Assembly: GCA_029945425.1 (NCBI GenBank)
Contig: JAQSDV010000002.1
Coordinates: 434,001-498,000, forward strand
DNA: 64,000 bases
Direction: 5' to 3'
From: a bacterium
GTDB lineage: Bacteria > Pseudomonadota > Alphaproteobacteria > Micavibrionales > UBA2020
In this document: piece after piece, positions 34,699 to 43,394 of the stretch
How positions within the stretch are numbered: the stretch's first letter is position 1
Layout: every line of letters begins with the position of its first letter
Notes under the pieces: generated by a model
The model's database searches: none
Seen by the model: the letters and a program-made list of their open reading frames with translations, nothing else
What the model was told of the DNA's origin: nothing
Program-made: the position numbers and the translations under genes

Positions 34699-36893
34699 TG
34701 GAAACCGCCACCCTGCCACAGGGCCTTGCCGCACGCCTGTTGCAAAAGGCCGAACGCCTCACGCAGATGCGTTATTTTACTGTCACCCTGACGGTTGTCG
34801 CGGTTGTTTCCTGCATCGTGACGGGCGCGGTCATGAGTGCGCCTGCCGCAGATACGAACGCAGGTTACTGGCTGCTTAATTTTGACCTTGTCGTGCTGCT
34901 GCTGCTTAGCGCGGTCATCGCGCGTCACGTTGCGCGTGTCTGGACGGAGCGTCGCCGCGGCATCGCGGGATCGAAGCTGCATGTGCGCCTTGTGTCCCAC
35001 TTTATTTTGCTGGCTGCTGCGCCCGCGATCATGATGGCGGTGTTTTCGTCCGTCTTCCTTTATTACGGCGTCCATGCCTGGTTCAACGAACGCGTCAGCA
35101 CCGCAATTATTGAATCGCAGGAAGTCGCGAAAGCTTATCTGAAAGAACATACGCAAGTCATGCGCGCCGACGTTCTGGCGATGGCGAACGACTTGAACCG
35201 TGGTTCCGCCGAATTGACATCAAATCCGCAGTTGATGAGCAAGGTGATCGAGACCCAGTCGATGCTTCGTAACCTGTCGGAAGTCGTCATTTTCCGCAGC
35301 GACCGCAGCGTGATCGCCCGTTCGCGCCTGTCATTCTCCCTAGAAATGGACCCGCCATCCGACAAGCTGTTGCAGGAAGCGGATAATGACGTCGTGCTGA
35401 TACCGTCTGCCGATGGCGGCGACCGTATTCGCGCGATTGTGAAACTTGATCGGTTTATCGACGCCTATCTATATGTCGGCCGCCTTGTCGATGCCAGCGT
35501 GTTGGCACACATGCAAACGACGCAGACAGCGGTTGACGAATATCAGGTGCTGGAGGGACGGCAGAAGCAGATGCAGGTTCTGGCGATGGGCATGTTTATC
35601 GCCGTCGCACTGCTGCTGCTGCTTGCGGCGGTCTGGTTCGGTCTTGCGTTCTCCGAACAGCTTGTCGCGCCTGTCAGCGCGCTGATTACGGCGGCGGAGC
35701 GTATTCGCGCGGGCGATCTGTCGGCCCGCGTTTCCGACCAGCAACAGGACGATGAAATCGGCATGCTGGGCCGTGCGTTTAACCGCATGACCAGCCAGTT
35801 GGAAGGCCAACAGGCGGAACTGCTGGCTGCGAACCGGATGCTGGATGAACGCCACCGCTTTACCGAGGCCATTCTTGCGGGCGCATCGTCGGGCGTGATC
35901 GGCCTTAACCGTAAAGGTGAAGTGACGCTTGCAAACCAGATGGCGCAGGAGTTGTTGCTGGGCGACAGCAAGACGCCGCTGACCACGCACAAGCTGGAGG
36001 ATTTTATTCCCGAGGCGGCCGAGATCTTGCAGAAGGCAATGGACAACCACGACCGCGCATGGCCGTTGCAAACGGAATATGCGATTGGCGCGGGTCCGCG
36101 CAAAACCATTCTTGTGCGCATCACGGCGGCGCAGGGCGACGAATGGGCGGTTGCCACGATTGACGACATTTCCAACCTTGTCTCCGCACAGCGCAAGGCT
36201 GCGTGGTCGGATGTCGCGCGTCGCATCGCACATGAAATCAAGAACCCGCTGACGCCCATTCAGTTGTCGGCAGAACGCCTCAAGCGAAAATACCTGCCAC
36301 AGATCAAGGACGATCCCGAGACGTTCGAGAAATGCACGGACACCATTATCCGTCAGGTCGGTGATATCGGTCACATGGTCAACGAATTCTCTGCCTATGC
36401 GCGTATGCCGGTGCCGGTGAAGCGGATGGAGAATGTGGTGGAGGTTTGTCAGGACGCGCTGATTCTGCAGCGTCAGGCGCATCCGGATATCGGTTTCGCC
36501 TTTATTGCCCCCGCAGGGCCTGTCGTGCAGGCGAATTGTGACCGTTCGCAGTTGACCCAGGTCATGACGAACCTTTTACAGAATGCCATCGATTCAATCC
36601 ATGAGCGTCAGGCCGAGCAGCCCGGCGATGGGCGCATCAAGATCGTCATCGAACAAGTGGGTTCGAATATTTCAATATCGGTCGAAGATAACGGCACAGG
36701 ATTACCCGAAAAGGTCAAAAACCAACTTCTGGAACCCTATGTGACGACGAAGAAAAAAGGCTCAGGTCTTGGCCTTGCGATTGTCAAAAAGATTATGGAA
36801 GACCACGAAGGAAGTGTGGTATTGGAAGACAGCCTTCATCAGGACGCTAAATCAGGCGCAAAGGCTATCCTTGTATTCCCAAGAGATGTATAA
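34695..36893 (+). CDS. ntrY: Sensor histidine kinase NtrY
   Basis: This is a membrane sensor kinase (732 aa) of the NtrYX system, linked in alphaproteobacteria to nitrogen, redox and envelope responses. Membrane segments are near residues 28-50, 58-75, 95-118 and 295-320, with a periplasmic sensing part between the last two. A HAMP domain, a PAS domain (ILAGASSGVIGLNRKGEVTLAN), HisKA with IAHEIKNPLTPIQLSAERL, and an ATPase domain (NLLQNAIDSI, DNGTGLPE, GSGLGLAIV) follow. ATG 34695 or the adjacent ATG 34698 is the start; the ntrC stop overlaps. Confidence 0.95.
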   Translation: MMETATLPQGLAARLLQKAERLTQMRYFTVTLTVVAVVSCIVTGAVMSAPAADTNAGYWLLNFDLVVLLLLSAVIARHVARVWTERRRGIAGSKLHVRLVSHFILLAAAPAIMMAVFSSVFLYYGVHAWFNERVSTAIIESQEVAKAYLKEHTQVMRADVLAMANDLNRGSAELTSNPQLMSKVIETQSMLRNLSEVVIFRSDRSVIARSRLSFSLEMDPPSDKLLQEADNDVVLIPSADGGDRIRAIVKLDRFIDAYLYVGRLVDASVLAHMQTTQTAVDEYQVLEGRQKQMQVLAMGMFIAVALLLLLAAVWFGLAFSEQLVAPVSALITAAERIRAGDLSARVSDQQQDDEIGMLGRAFNRMTSQLEGQQAELLAANRMLDERHRFTEAILAGASSGVIGLNRKGEVTLANQMAQELLLGDSKTPLTTHKLEDFIPEAAEILQKAMDNHDRAWPLQTEYAIGAGPRKTILVRITAAQGDEWAVATIDDISNLVSAQRKAAWSDVARRIAHEIKNPLTPIQLSAERLKRKYLPQIKDDPETFEKCTDTIIRQVGDIGHMVNEFSAYARMPVPVKRMENVVEVCQDALILQRQAHPDIGFAFIAPAGPVVQANCDRSQLTQVMTNLLQNAIDSIHERQAEQPGDGRIKIVIEQVGSNISISVEDNGTGLPEKVKNQLLEPYVTTKKKGSGLGLAIVKKIMEDHEGSVVLEDSLHQDAKSGAKAILVFPRDV

Positions 36894-36924
36894 GTGGTAA
36901 TAGAGCAACTAGGCGGTATCTATC

Positions 36925-38319
36925 ATGCAACAGGCTGACATACTTATTGTTGACGATCAGGAGGACATCCGTTCCCTGATCGAAGGCATCTTAGAGGACG
37001 AGGGGTATAAAACCCGCTCGGCCAAGGACAGCCAAACCGCGCAGAAAATGATCGCGGAGCGCGAGCCTGACCTTATCGTGCTGGATATCTGGCTGGAGAA
37101 CAGCGAGATGGACGGCATGGAGCTGCTCAAGAAACTCGTCAAATCAAATCCCGGCCTGCCGGTCATCATGATCAGCGGCCACGGCAACATTGAAACCGCC
37201 GTTTCCGCGATCCAGATGGGCGCGTATGATTTTATTGAAAAGCCCTTCAAGGCGGACAAGCTGCTGGTGCTCTCGGGCCGCGCGCTTGAAACCTCGCGCC
37301 TGAAGCGCGAAAACGCGGAACTGCGCCTGAAGGCGCTTGGCAACGTGTCCGAACTCCACGGCCATTCGCAGCTGATCCAGCAAGTGCGCCAGGGCATCGA
37401 GCGCGTCGCGCCGACCAATTCGCGCGTCCTCATCACCGGCGAACCCGGCACCGGCAAAAGCGTTGCCGCCCGCATGATCCACACGATGTCGAAGCGCGCT
37501 GATAAAAATTACGTCGTGCTGAACTGCGCCATTTTGTCGTCCGACCGCATCGAGCACGAGTTGTTCGGCTCGGAAAGCAGCAGCGGCCGCAAGGAAGGCG
37601 TGCTGGAGATGGCGCATAACGGCACGCTCGTGCTGGACGAAATCGCCGACATGCCGCTGGAAACGCAAGCCAAGATCGTGCGCGTATTGCAGGACCAGAG
37701 CTTTACCCGCATGGGTGGCTCGGAAAAGGTCGATGTCGATATCCGCGTGGTCGCCTCGACCAACCAGAACCTTGCCGACCTGATGGCGCAGGGTAAATTC
37801 CGTCAGGATTTGTACTACCGCCTGAACGTTGTGCCGATTGAAATTCCCGCGCTGCAGGAACGTCTTGAAGACATTCCGCTGCTCGCGCAATTCTTCATGG
37901 ACCTTGCCGCAAAAACCGCCAATGTGCCGCCGCGCCAGTTTGCGGATGACGCCATGGCGCTGATGCAGGCTTATGACTGGCCCGGCAACGTGCGCCAGCT
38001 GCGCAACGTCATCGAATGGCTGCTCATCATGGCGCCCGGTTCCGCGCAGGTCGCGATCACTGCGGAAATGCTGCCGCCCGACCTGAAACTGCAGGCTGTC
38101 GAAATGATCCGTGGCCGCGAAGGGGTGGAGCTGATGTCCAAACCCTTGCGTGAGGCGCGCGAGATTTTCGAGCGCGATTACCTCCTTTCCCAAGTCAACC
38201 GCTTCGGCGGCAACATCTCCAAAACCGCCGGTTTCATCGGCATGGAACGCTCCGCGCTCCATCGCAAGCTCAAATCGCTTGGCATCCAGGCCAACGACAA
38301 GGAACGGGCAGAAGGCTAA
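36925..38319 (+). CDS. ntrX: Response regulator NtrX without the sigma-54 contact loop
   Basis: The 464-residue protein has a receiver domain (VLDIWLENSEMDGMELL), an AAA+ domain with Walker A GEPGTGKSVAA and Walker B LVLDEIADMP, and a Fis-type C-terminal helix-turn-helix. Between the Walker motifs the GAFTGA loop is missing and replaced by a SSSGRKEGVLEMAHNG segment, so this NtrX probably does not open sigma-54 promoters and may act with sigma-70. From memory, loss of this loop is common in alphaproteobacterial NtrX. It follows ntrY by 31 nt, with trkA 5 nt downstream. Confidence 0.95.
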   Translation: MQQADILIVDDQEDIRSLIEGILEDEGYKTRSAKDSQTAQKMIAEREPDLIVLDIWLENSEMDGMELLKKLVKSNPGLPVIMISGHGNIETAVSAIQMGAYDFIEKPFKADKLLVLSGRALETSRLKRENAELRLKALGNVSELHGHSQLIQQVRQGIERVAPTNSRVLITGEPGTGKSVAARMIHTMSKRADKNYVVLNCAILSSDRIEHELFGSESSSGRKEGVLEMAHNGTLVLDEIADMPLETQAKIVRVLQDQSFTRMGGSEKVDVDIRVVASTNQNLADLMAQGKFRQDLYYRLNVVPIEIPALQERLEDIPLLAQFFMDLAAKTANVPPRQFADDAMALMQAYDWPGNVRQLRNVIEWLLIMAPGSAQVAITAEMLPPDLKLQAVEMIRGREGVELMSKPLREAREIFERDYLLSQVNRFGGNISKTAGFIGMERSALHRKLKSLGIQANDKERAEG

Positions 38320-38324
38320 ATCAA

Positions 38325-39701
38325 ATGAAAGTCGTCATCTGCGGCGCAGGCCAGGTGGGTACATCCATCGCGGCCTATCTGGCGGAGGAGGGGAACAACG
38401 TTTCCCTCATCGACCGCAGCCCCGAATTGATCGCGGACGTGAACGAAAACCTCGACGTGACGGGCATCATCGGCCATGCCTCCAGCCCCGACGTGCTGGA
38501 ACAGGCGGGCGCTGCGGATGCGGAAATGCTGATCGCCGCGACCTATTCCGACGAAGTGAATATGGTCGCCTGCCAGATCGCGCATTCGCTGTTCCGCGTA
38601 CCGGTTAAAATCGCGCGCCTGCGCGCACCAGCCTATCTTGACCCGAAATGGGGCAATCTTTACAGCCGCGATCACCTGCCGATCGACGTCGTGATTTCGC
38701 CGGAGGTGGAGGTCGCACGGTCTATCGCCAACCGGTTGCGCGTGCCGGGTGCGTTCAACATCATCCCCATGGCGGACGGCCTTGTGCAGCTGGTGAGCGT
38801 GATCTGCAAGGTGAACTGCCCGCTTGTCCATACACCGCTGAAGCACCTGACCTCGCTATTTCCCGACCTGACCGTCGAAATCGTCGCGATTATCCGCGGC
38901 GCGCAGCAGATCATTCCGTCCGGCGATGATGAAATCCTGCCGGGCGATGAAGTATATTTCGTGTCCTCGACCGACCACCTGACCCGCTCGATGGCGGCGT
39001 TCGGTTATGAAGACCAGCAGGCGCGACGCGTGCTGATCGTCGGCGGCGGCAAGATCGGCACGCTGCTGGCGGCCGAGTTGGGTCGCACGCGCAAAGACAT
39101 TGCCGTGCGTCTTATCGACGCCGATTTCGACAAGGCGCACAGTGCGTCTGATACCCTGCCGGGCGTCACAGTCATTCACGGCGACGGTCTTTCCAAGGAA
39201 ATCCTTGAAGAAGCGAATATCCGCGAAACGGAAGCATTGATCGCCGTCATGAACCATGACGAGAGCAACATCCTCGCCTCCATGCTCGCGAAACAGCATG
39301 GCTGCGAGCGCGCGATTACGCTGATCAACAATCCTGCCTTTACCTCTCTCGTCACCAGCCTTGGCGTGGACGCGATCGTGAACCCGCGCGCCATTACGGT
39401 TTCGACCATCCTGCAGCATGTGCGCCGTGGCCGTATCAAGGCCGCGCACAGCTTACGCGACGGCTTTGCCGAAATTCTCGAGGTCGAGGCGCTGGATACC
39501 TCCGCCATCGTCAACATTCCCATCCGCGAGATCAAGCGCCCGAAGAACATGATCTTCGGCCTGATCGTGCGCGGTAAAAACATCATCACACCCCGCGCCG
39601 ATACCGTCATCAAGCCCGATGACCGCGTCATCATCCTTGCCGCACATGATCAGGTGAAGCGTGTGGAGCAGATGTTCGCCGTCCGTCCGGAGTATTTCTA
39701 A
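38325..39701 (+). CDS. trkA: Trk potassium uptake regulator TrkA
   Basis: The 458-residue peripheral membrane protein has two RCK modules, each with an NAD-binding Rossmann start (VVICGAGQVGTSIAAYLAEEG and VLIVGGGKIGTLLAAELG) and a following TrkA-C domain. It gates the TrkH/TrkG potassium channel in response to nucleotides. The membrane partner TrkH is not in the window. Location directly after ntrX is a conserved alphaproteobacterial arrangement. The next gene starts at the base after its stop. Confidence 0.95.
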   Translation: MKVVICGAGQVGTSIAAYLAEEGNNVSLIDRSPELIADVNENLDVTGIIGHASSPDVLEQAGAADAEMLIAATYSDEVNMVACQIAHSLFRVPVKIARLRAPAYLDPKWGNLYSRDHLPIDVVISPEVEVARSIANRLRVPGAFNIIPMADGLVQLVSVICKVNCPLVHTPLKHLTSLFPDLTVEIVAIIRGAQQIIPSGDDEILPGDEVYFVSSTDHLTRSMAAFGYEDQQARRVLIVGGGKIGTLLAAELGRTRKDIAVRLIDADFDKAHSASDTLPGVTVIHGDGLSKEILEEANIRETEALIAVMNHDESNILASMLAKQHGCERAITLINNPAFTSLVTSLGVDAIVNPRAITVSTILQHVRRGRIKAAHSLRDGFAEILEVEALDTSAIVNIPIREIKRPKNMIFGLIVRGKNIITPRADTVIKPDDRVIILAAHDQVKRVEQMFAVRPEYF

Positions 39702-40586
39702 ATGCCGCGCATCGCCTATGTCAGCGGCCGTTACATTCCCCATGCCGATGCCGGCGTGCATATCGAAGACCGCGGTTTCCAGTTCGCCGACAGCGTGTAT
39801 GAAGTCGTCGCGCTCGTGAATGGCCGGTTATGCGATGAAGTAGGCCATCTTGACCGCCTTGTGCGATCCTTGGGTGAACTCCGTATCAAAGTGCCGATGC
39901 CCCGCAAATCCATGGAAATGGCCTTGCGCGAAATGGTACGCCGCAACCGTATCAAGAACGGCATGATTTACATGCAGGTCACGCGCGGCGTTGCGCCCCG
40001 CGATTTCGTGTTTCCGAAGAAATCCGACACCACGCTTGTCATGACGATGTATCCCGCGAAATACGATATTCCGGCACGCAAGGCCGCGGTAAAAAAAGTG
40101 ATCACCGTTCCCGATATCCGCTGGAAACGCCGCGACATCAAAACCACCGCCCTGATCGGTCAGGTACTGGCGAAACAGGCCGCCGCGGACAAGGGCGCAT
40201 ATGAAGCATGGATGGTCGACGATGATGGCTTCATCACAGAAGGATCGTCCAGCAACGCATGGATCATCGATAAAAACCGCAACCTGATCACACGCGCCAC
40301 GGCCAATAACAGCATCCTGAAGGGCGTCACGCGCAGCGCGCTGCAAGCACTCTGCAAAAAAGAAAAGATCAAGATTATCGAGCGCAAGTTTACGGTCGCC
40401 GAGGCATACAAGGCGCAGGAAGCATTCTGTTCCTCCGCCGTCGCCCTGATCGCGCCCGTGGTACAAATCGACGACAAGAAAATCGGTAACGGGCAGGCGG
40501 GCGAGATCACTTGCAAGCTGCTCGACCTTTACATGGAATACGCCACGAAAAATGGCGGCAAGCAGGAACGCTGGAACCCGGCATGA
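39702..40586 (+). CDS. dat: D-amino-acid transaminase homologue (PLP fold type IV)
   Basis: The 294-residue PLP enzyme fits D-alanine transaminase: YVSGRYIPHADAGVHIEDRGFQFADSVYEVV at the N-terminus and the conserved EGSSSNAWIID segment. The PLP lysine is expected in the KTTALIGQVLAKQAA region. It would supply D-amino acids such as D-glutamate for peptidoglycan. Branched-chain transaminase or aminodeoxychorismate lyase share this fold, but the EGSSSN motif and the ntrX-trkA-dat-hfq context favour Dat. It abuts trkA and overlaps the HAD gene by 4 nt (ATGA). Confidence 0.85.
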   Translation: MPRIAYVSGRYIPHADAGVHIEDRGFQFADSVYEVVALVNGRLCDEVGHLDRLVRSLGELRIKVPMPRKSMEMALREMVRRNRIKNGMIYMQVTRGVAPRDFVFPKKSDTTLVMTMYPAKYDIPARKAAVKKVITVPDIRWKRRDIKTTALIGQVLAKQAAADKGAYEAWMVDDDGFITEGSSSNAWIIDKNRNLITRATANNSILKGVTRSALQALCKKEKIKIIERKFTVAEAYKAQEAFCSSAVALIAPVVQIDDKKIGNGQAGEITCKLLDLYMEYATKNGGKQERWNPA

Positions 40587-41260
40587 CCGAACTCACAAAA
40601 CCCCGCGCCATCATTTTCGACTGGGACGATACGATCGTCGACAATTGGGAGACTGCGTTCAAGGCGCTGAACACAGCGCTTGTGCATATGGGCACGGAAG
40701 CGTGGTCGGAGGACGAAGCCCGCCGCCGTTCCGGTCCGTCCGCCCGCGACCTGTTCACCAGCCTGTTTGGCGCCGACCGCTGGCAGGAAGCCGACAAGGT
40801 TTATTACGAAACGTTTTGCGCCATCGTTTTCGACAACGTCAAGCAGCACGACAACGCCGAAAACTTCCTGCAGATGCTGCATAACAACGGCATCGAAATG
40901 GGCGTGGTGAGCAACAAACGCAATCCGTTGCTGCGTCAGGAAATTACGCATCTTGGCTTTGATAAATACTTCAAAGAAATTTTGGGAGCAGGGGAGGCAT
41001 CGGCCGATAAACCCAATCCCGCGCCGCTACTGCTGGCATTGGAGCGCATGGGCATCGAGCCCGGCCCCGATGTCTGGTATCTGGGCGACAGCCATACAGA
41101 TATGATGTGCGCGCTTGCCGCCGGCTGCACGCCGATCCTGCTGGAAACAAAACCACCGCCCGAAGATCTGCTGATCAAAAACCCGCCCGCCCGTCGTTTC
41201 CGTCAACACAGTGACCTTATGGAATACGTGCGCGGCTATTTTGGCGGCCCGCGCCCGTAA
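40583..41260 (+). CDS. HAD-superfamily phosphatase (phosphoglycolate-phosphatase-like)
   Basis: This 225-residue HAD hydrolase has motif I FDWDDTIVDN (nucleophile and acid/base Asp), motif II VVSNK, the conserved Lys in ADKPNP, and motif IV YLGDSHTDM. The cap domain between motifs I and II is helical, as in Gph-like enzymes. The substrate is not predictable. ATG 40583 overlaps the dat stop; the open frame begins earlier inside dat. hfq follows after a 112-nt gap. Confidence 0.85.
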   Translation: MTELTKPRAIIFDWDDTIVDNWETAFKALNTALVHMGTEAWSEDEARRRSGPSARDLFTSLFGADRWQEADKVYYETFCAIVFDNVKQHDNAENFLQMLHNNGIEMGVVSNKRNPLLRQEITHLGFDKYFKEILGAGEASADKPNPAPLLLALERMGIEPGPDVWYLGDSHTDMMCALAAGCTPILLETKPPPEDLLIKNPPARRFRQHSDLMEYVRGYFGGPRP

Positions 41261-41275
41261 CGGCATTAATTTCAC

Positions 41276-41346
41276 TTGTGAAGCCCCTGATTCGCCTATA
41301 GATTTTTAGAGGTGGCATAGATCAAGTGCCCTTTAAAAACGATCTA
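41276..41346 (+). promoter_or_regulatory. Possible promoter and leader structure for hfq
   Basis: TTGTGA (41276) and TATAGA (41297) are 15 nt apart, a short but possible promoter spacing. Downstream, TAGATC (41318) and GATCTA (41341) can pair around a 17-nt loop shortly before the hfq ribosome site. These suggest separate transcription and perhaps control of hfq. Evidence is weak. Confidence 0.3.
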
Positions 41347-41372
41347 TTTAGAAGCCGAGGGAATAATAAAAA

Positions 41373-41645
41373 ATGTCGGACAAAAGCCAAAACCTTCAGG
41401 ACAAGTTCCTTAACAAGATCCGCAAAGAAAAAATGTCCGTCACCGTATTTCTGGTGAACGGCGTGAAATTGCAGGGCATCATTACCTGGTTTGATAACTT
41501 CTCGATGCTGCTGCGCCGCGATTCACATTCGCAGCTGATCTATAAGCACGCAATCTCCACCATCATGCCCGCATCGCCCGTTCGCCTGAACGACGACGAC
41601 GGCGCGGAAGTGGAAGCGGGCGATAATTCAGCCAGCAACGCCTGA
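41373..41645 (+). CDS. hfq: RNA chaperone Hfq
   Basis: The 90-residue Sm-like hexameric RNA chaperone joins small RNAs to their mRNA targets. The Sm1 motif region is [25 protein letters not shown], and Sm2 is [10 protein letters not shown] with the conserved YKHA. The C-terminal tail is short and acidic ([12 protein letters not shown]), as usual in alphaproteobacteria. GAGGGA precedes the ATG. hflX follows after 14 nt, the common hfq-hflX pairing. Confidence 0.97.
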   Translation: MSDKSQNLQDKFLNKIRKEKMSVTVFLVNGVKLQGIITWFDNFSMLLRRDSHSQLIYKHAISTIMPASPVRLNDDDGAEVEAGDNSASNA

Positions 41646-41659
41646 CCTAAAAGAGTCCC

Positions 41660-43024
41660 ATGAGCCAGAAAGTCATCGTCCTTCACCCCGAACTGTCGTC
41701 ACACAAGGGGGCTGATGGCAATGTGCGCATCCATGCGCGCATTCCCGAAGCATCGCTAGAGGAAGCGGTCGGCCTTGCCCGCGCGATCAGCCTTGATGTC
41801 GTGCATCAGGAAATCATCAACCTGCAGCGGCCCACGCCCGCAACCGTCATCGGCAAGGGTTCGGTCGAACGCATCAAGGGTGTCGTGAAGGAGCTTGAGT
41901 GCAAGCTTGTCTTCGTCGATTACGCCCTCAGCCCCGTTCAGCAGCGTAACCTTGAAAACGCATGGGGTGCGAAAGTTATCGACCGTACCGGCCTGATTTT
42001 AGAAATCTTCGGCGCGCGCGCGCGCACCAAGGAAGGCCAGCTGCAGGTCGAACTTGCGGCGCTGAGTTTCCAACGCTCGCGCCTTGTCCGTTCGTGGACC
42101 CACCTTGAGCGCCAGCGCGGGGGCTTCGGCTTCATGGGCGGCCCCGGTGAAACCCAGATCGAAACCGACCGCCGCCTGATTGACGAACGCGTCCGCCGCC
42201 TGAAGGCAGACATTGAAAGCGTCCGCGCCAACCGCAAGCTGCAGCGTGAATCCCGCAAGCGCGAGCCGTACCCGATTGTCGCCATCGTCGGCTATACCAA
42301 CGCCGGTAAATCGACGCTGTTCAACCGCCTGACCGGATCCGAAGTTTTTGTGAAGGATCTGCTGTTCGCCACGCTGGACACCACGATGCGCGGGCTTGAG
42401 CTGCCATCCGGCAAACAGGCGATTTTGTCGGATACCGTCGGGTTTATTTCCGAACTGCCCACACAGCTGGTCGCCGCCTTCCGCGCGACGCTGGAGGAAG
42501 TGGCAGAGGCGACAGTCATCCTGCATGTCCGCGATATCGGGCAGGACAATACCGAGGCCGAACGTGAAGACGTTCTGCACATCCTGCGCAGCCTCGATAT
42601 CGACGCCGAACATGATCCGCGCGTGATCGAGGTTTTGAACAAGATCGATTGCCTGCCCGAGGAAGAACATCTTGAAGTCGCGCGCCGCACGCAGCGTCGG
42701 GACGGCCGCATTGTGGCTGTATCCGCGATGAGCGGCGAGGGGATTGATAAGTTGATCGGGATGATCGACGACAAGCTGGGCGAAAACCGCGAGGTGCTGA
42801 CCGCGCATGTCGACATTGCCGACGGCAAGGCAATTGCATGGCTCTATCGCCGCGGAGAGGTCGTGGCCCGCAAGGACACGCAGAAACATGCGCAAGTGAC
42901 CGTCAGCCTCGAGCCCGAGGATATTGAGCGGTTCAACGCACAGTTCGGCTATAAACTGACCGAACCCAAGATTTCAGAGAAAAAATCGGACAAGAAAAAA
43001 CCCCGGCCGCGTAAGAAGGCTTAA
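41660..43024 (+). CDS. hflX: Ribosome-associated GTPase HflX
   Basis: This 454-residue GTPase splits and rescues stalled ribosomes under stress. The N-terminal domain carries the Gly-rich HflX signature GGFGFMGGPGETQIETDRR. The G-domain motifs are G1 GYTNAGKSTLFN, G3 DTVGFI and G4 NKID. A basic C-terminal tail (KKSDKKKPRPRKKA) ends the protein. Part of that tail's DNA forms the terminator hairpin of the convergent small gene. It is last in the hfq-hflX unit. Confidence 0.95.
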   Translation: MSQKVIVLHPELSSHKGADGNVRIHARIPEASLEEAVGLARAISLDVVHQEIINLQRPTPATVIGKGSVERIKGVVKELECKLVFVDYALSPVQQRNLENAWGAKVIDRTGLILEIFGARARTKEGQLQVELAALSFQRSRLVRSWTHLERQRGGFGFMGGPGETQIETDRRLIDERVRRLKADIESVRANRKLQRESRKREPYPIVAIVGYTNAGKSTLFNRLTGSEVFVKDLLFATLDTTMRGLELPSGKQAILSDTVGFISELPTQLVAAFRATLEEVAEATVILHVRDIGQDNTEAEREDVLHILRSLDIDAEHDPRVIEVLNKIDCLPEEEHLEVARRTQRRDGRIVAVSAMSGEGIDKLIGMIDDKLGENREVLTAHVDIADGKAIAWLYRRGEVVARKDTQKHAQVTVSLEPEDIERFNAQFGYKLTEPKISEKKSDKKKPRPRKKA

Positions 43025-43044
43025 ACACCTTCAGCTGGCCGGGG
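42995..43044 (-). terminator. Minus-strand intrinsic terminator inside the 3' end of hflX
   Basis: CCCCGGCC (43001-43008) and GGCCGGGG (43037-43044) form an 8-bp GC stem enclosing a second stem, GAAGG/CCTTC (43015-43019 with 43028-43032). On the minus strand the stem is followed by TTTTTT (43000-42995). It lies 22 nt beyond the stop of the small gene at 43066, so it probably ends that transcript, while the same bases encode the last residues of HflX. Confidence 0.75.
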
Positions 43045-43065
43045 CTTGATTTCTGCGTCTAAAGC

Positions 43066-43248
43066 TTAGACCGAGGGAGCAGCAGGAGCTGCGGGCTTCG
43101 GAGCTTCAGGAGCTTTTTCCACAGCAGCAGCTGCGGGAGCTTCAGCAGCGGGAGCGGTTTCAGCTTTGGGAGCTTCGACAGCTGCTTTTTTGGAGAACAG
43201 GTCGGTGAGAGCTTTTGCCCATGCTTTGGGTTTGTCGAGGAGGGACAT
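43066..43248 (-). CDS. Small Ala/Pro/Lys-rich protein, 60 aa
   Basis: The N-terminal 25 residues (MSLLDKPKAWAKALTDLFSK) could form an amphipathic helix; the rest is a low-complexity Ala-Pro-Lys-Glu tail. The good ribosome site (GAAAGG, 7 nt before ATG) and the dedicated intrinsic terminator downstream support a real, independently transcribed gene. A different overlapping frame (to 43310) gives only low-complexity Lys/Leu sequence and is rejected. Function is unknown; a membrane-surface role for the helix is only a guess. Confidence 0.65.
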   Translation of the reverse strand: MSLLDKPKAWAKALTDLFSKKAAVEAPKAETAPAAEAPAAAAVEKAPEAPKPAAPAAPSV

Positions 43249-43394
43249 TGTTGTGCCTTTCTATGTTGCCGTTTTTTTATGATTGTTAGCGTGATTAAAG
43301 TATATGGCAAGACGGACTATGTCAACGCGCAATTATGGTAGCGTAAGCATCTGTATTCCTGCTACAAAATCACATCATCAGTAAGGGGTTTATT

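Noticed and set aside
43059..43310. 83-codon Lys/Leu-rich minus-strand frame overlapping the 60-residue small gene
   Set aside because: It lacks a good ribosome site and is a frame-shifted low-complexity reading of the same Ala/Pro-rich DNA.
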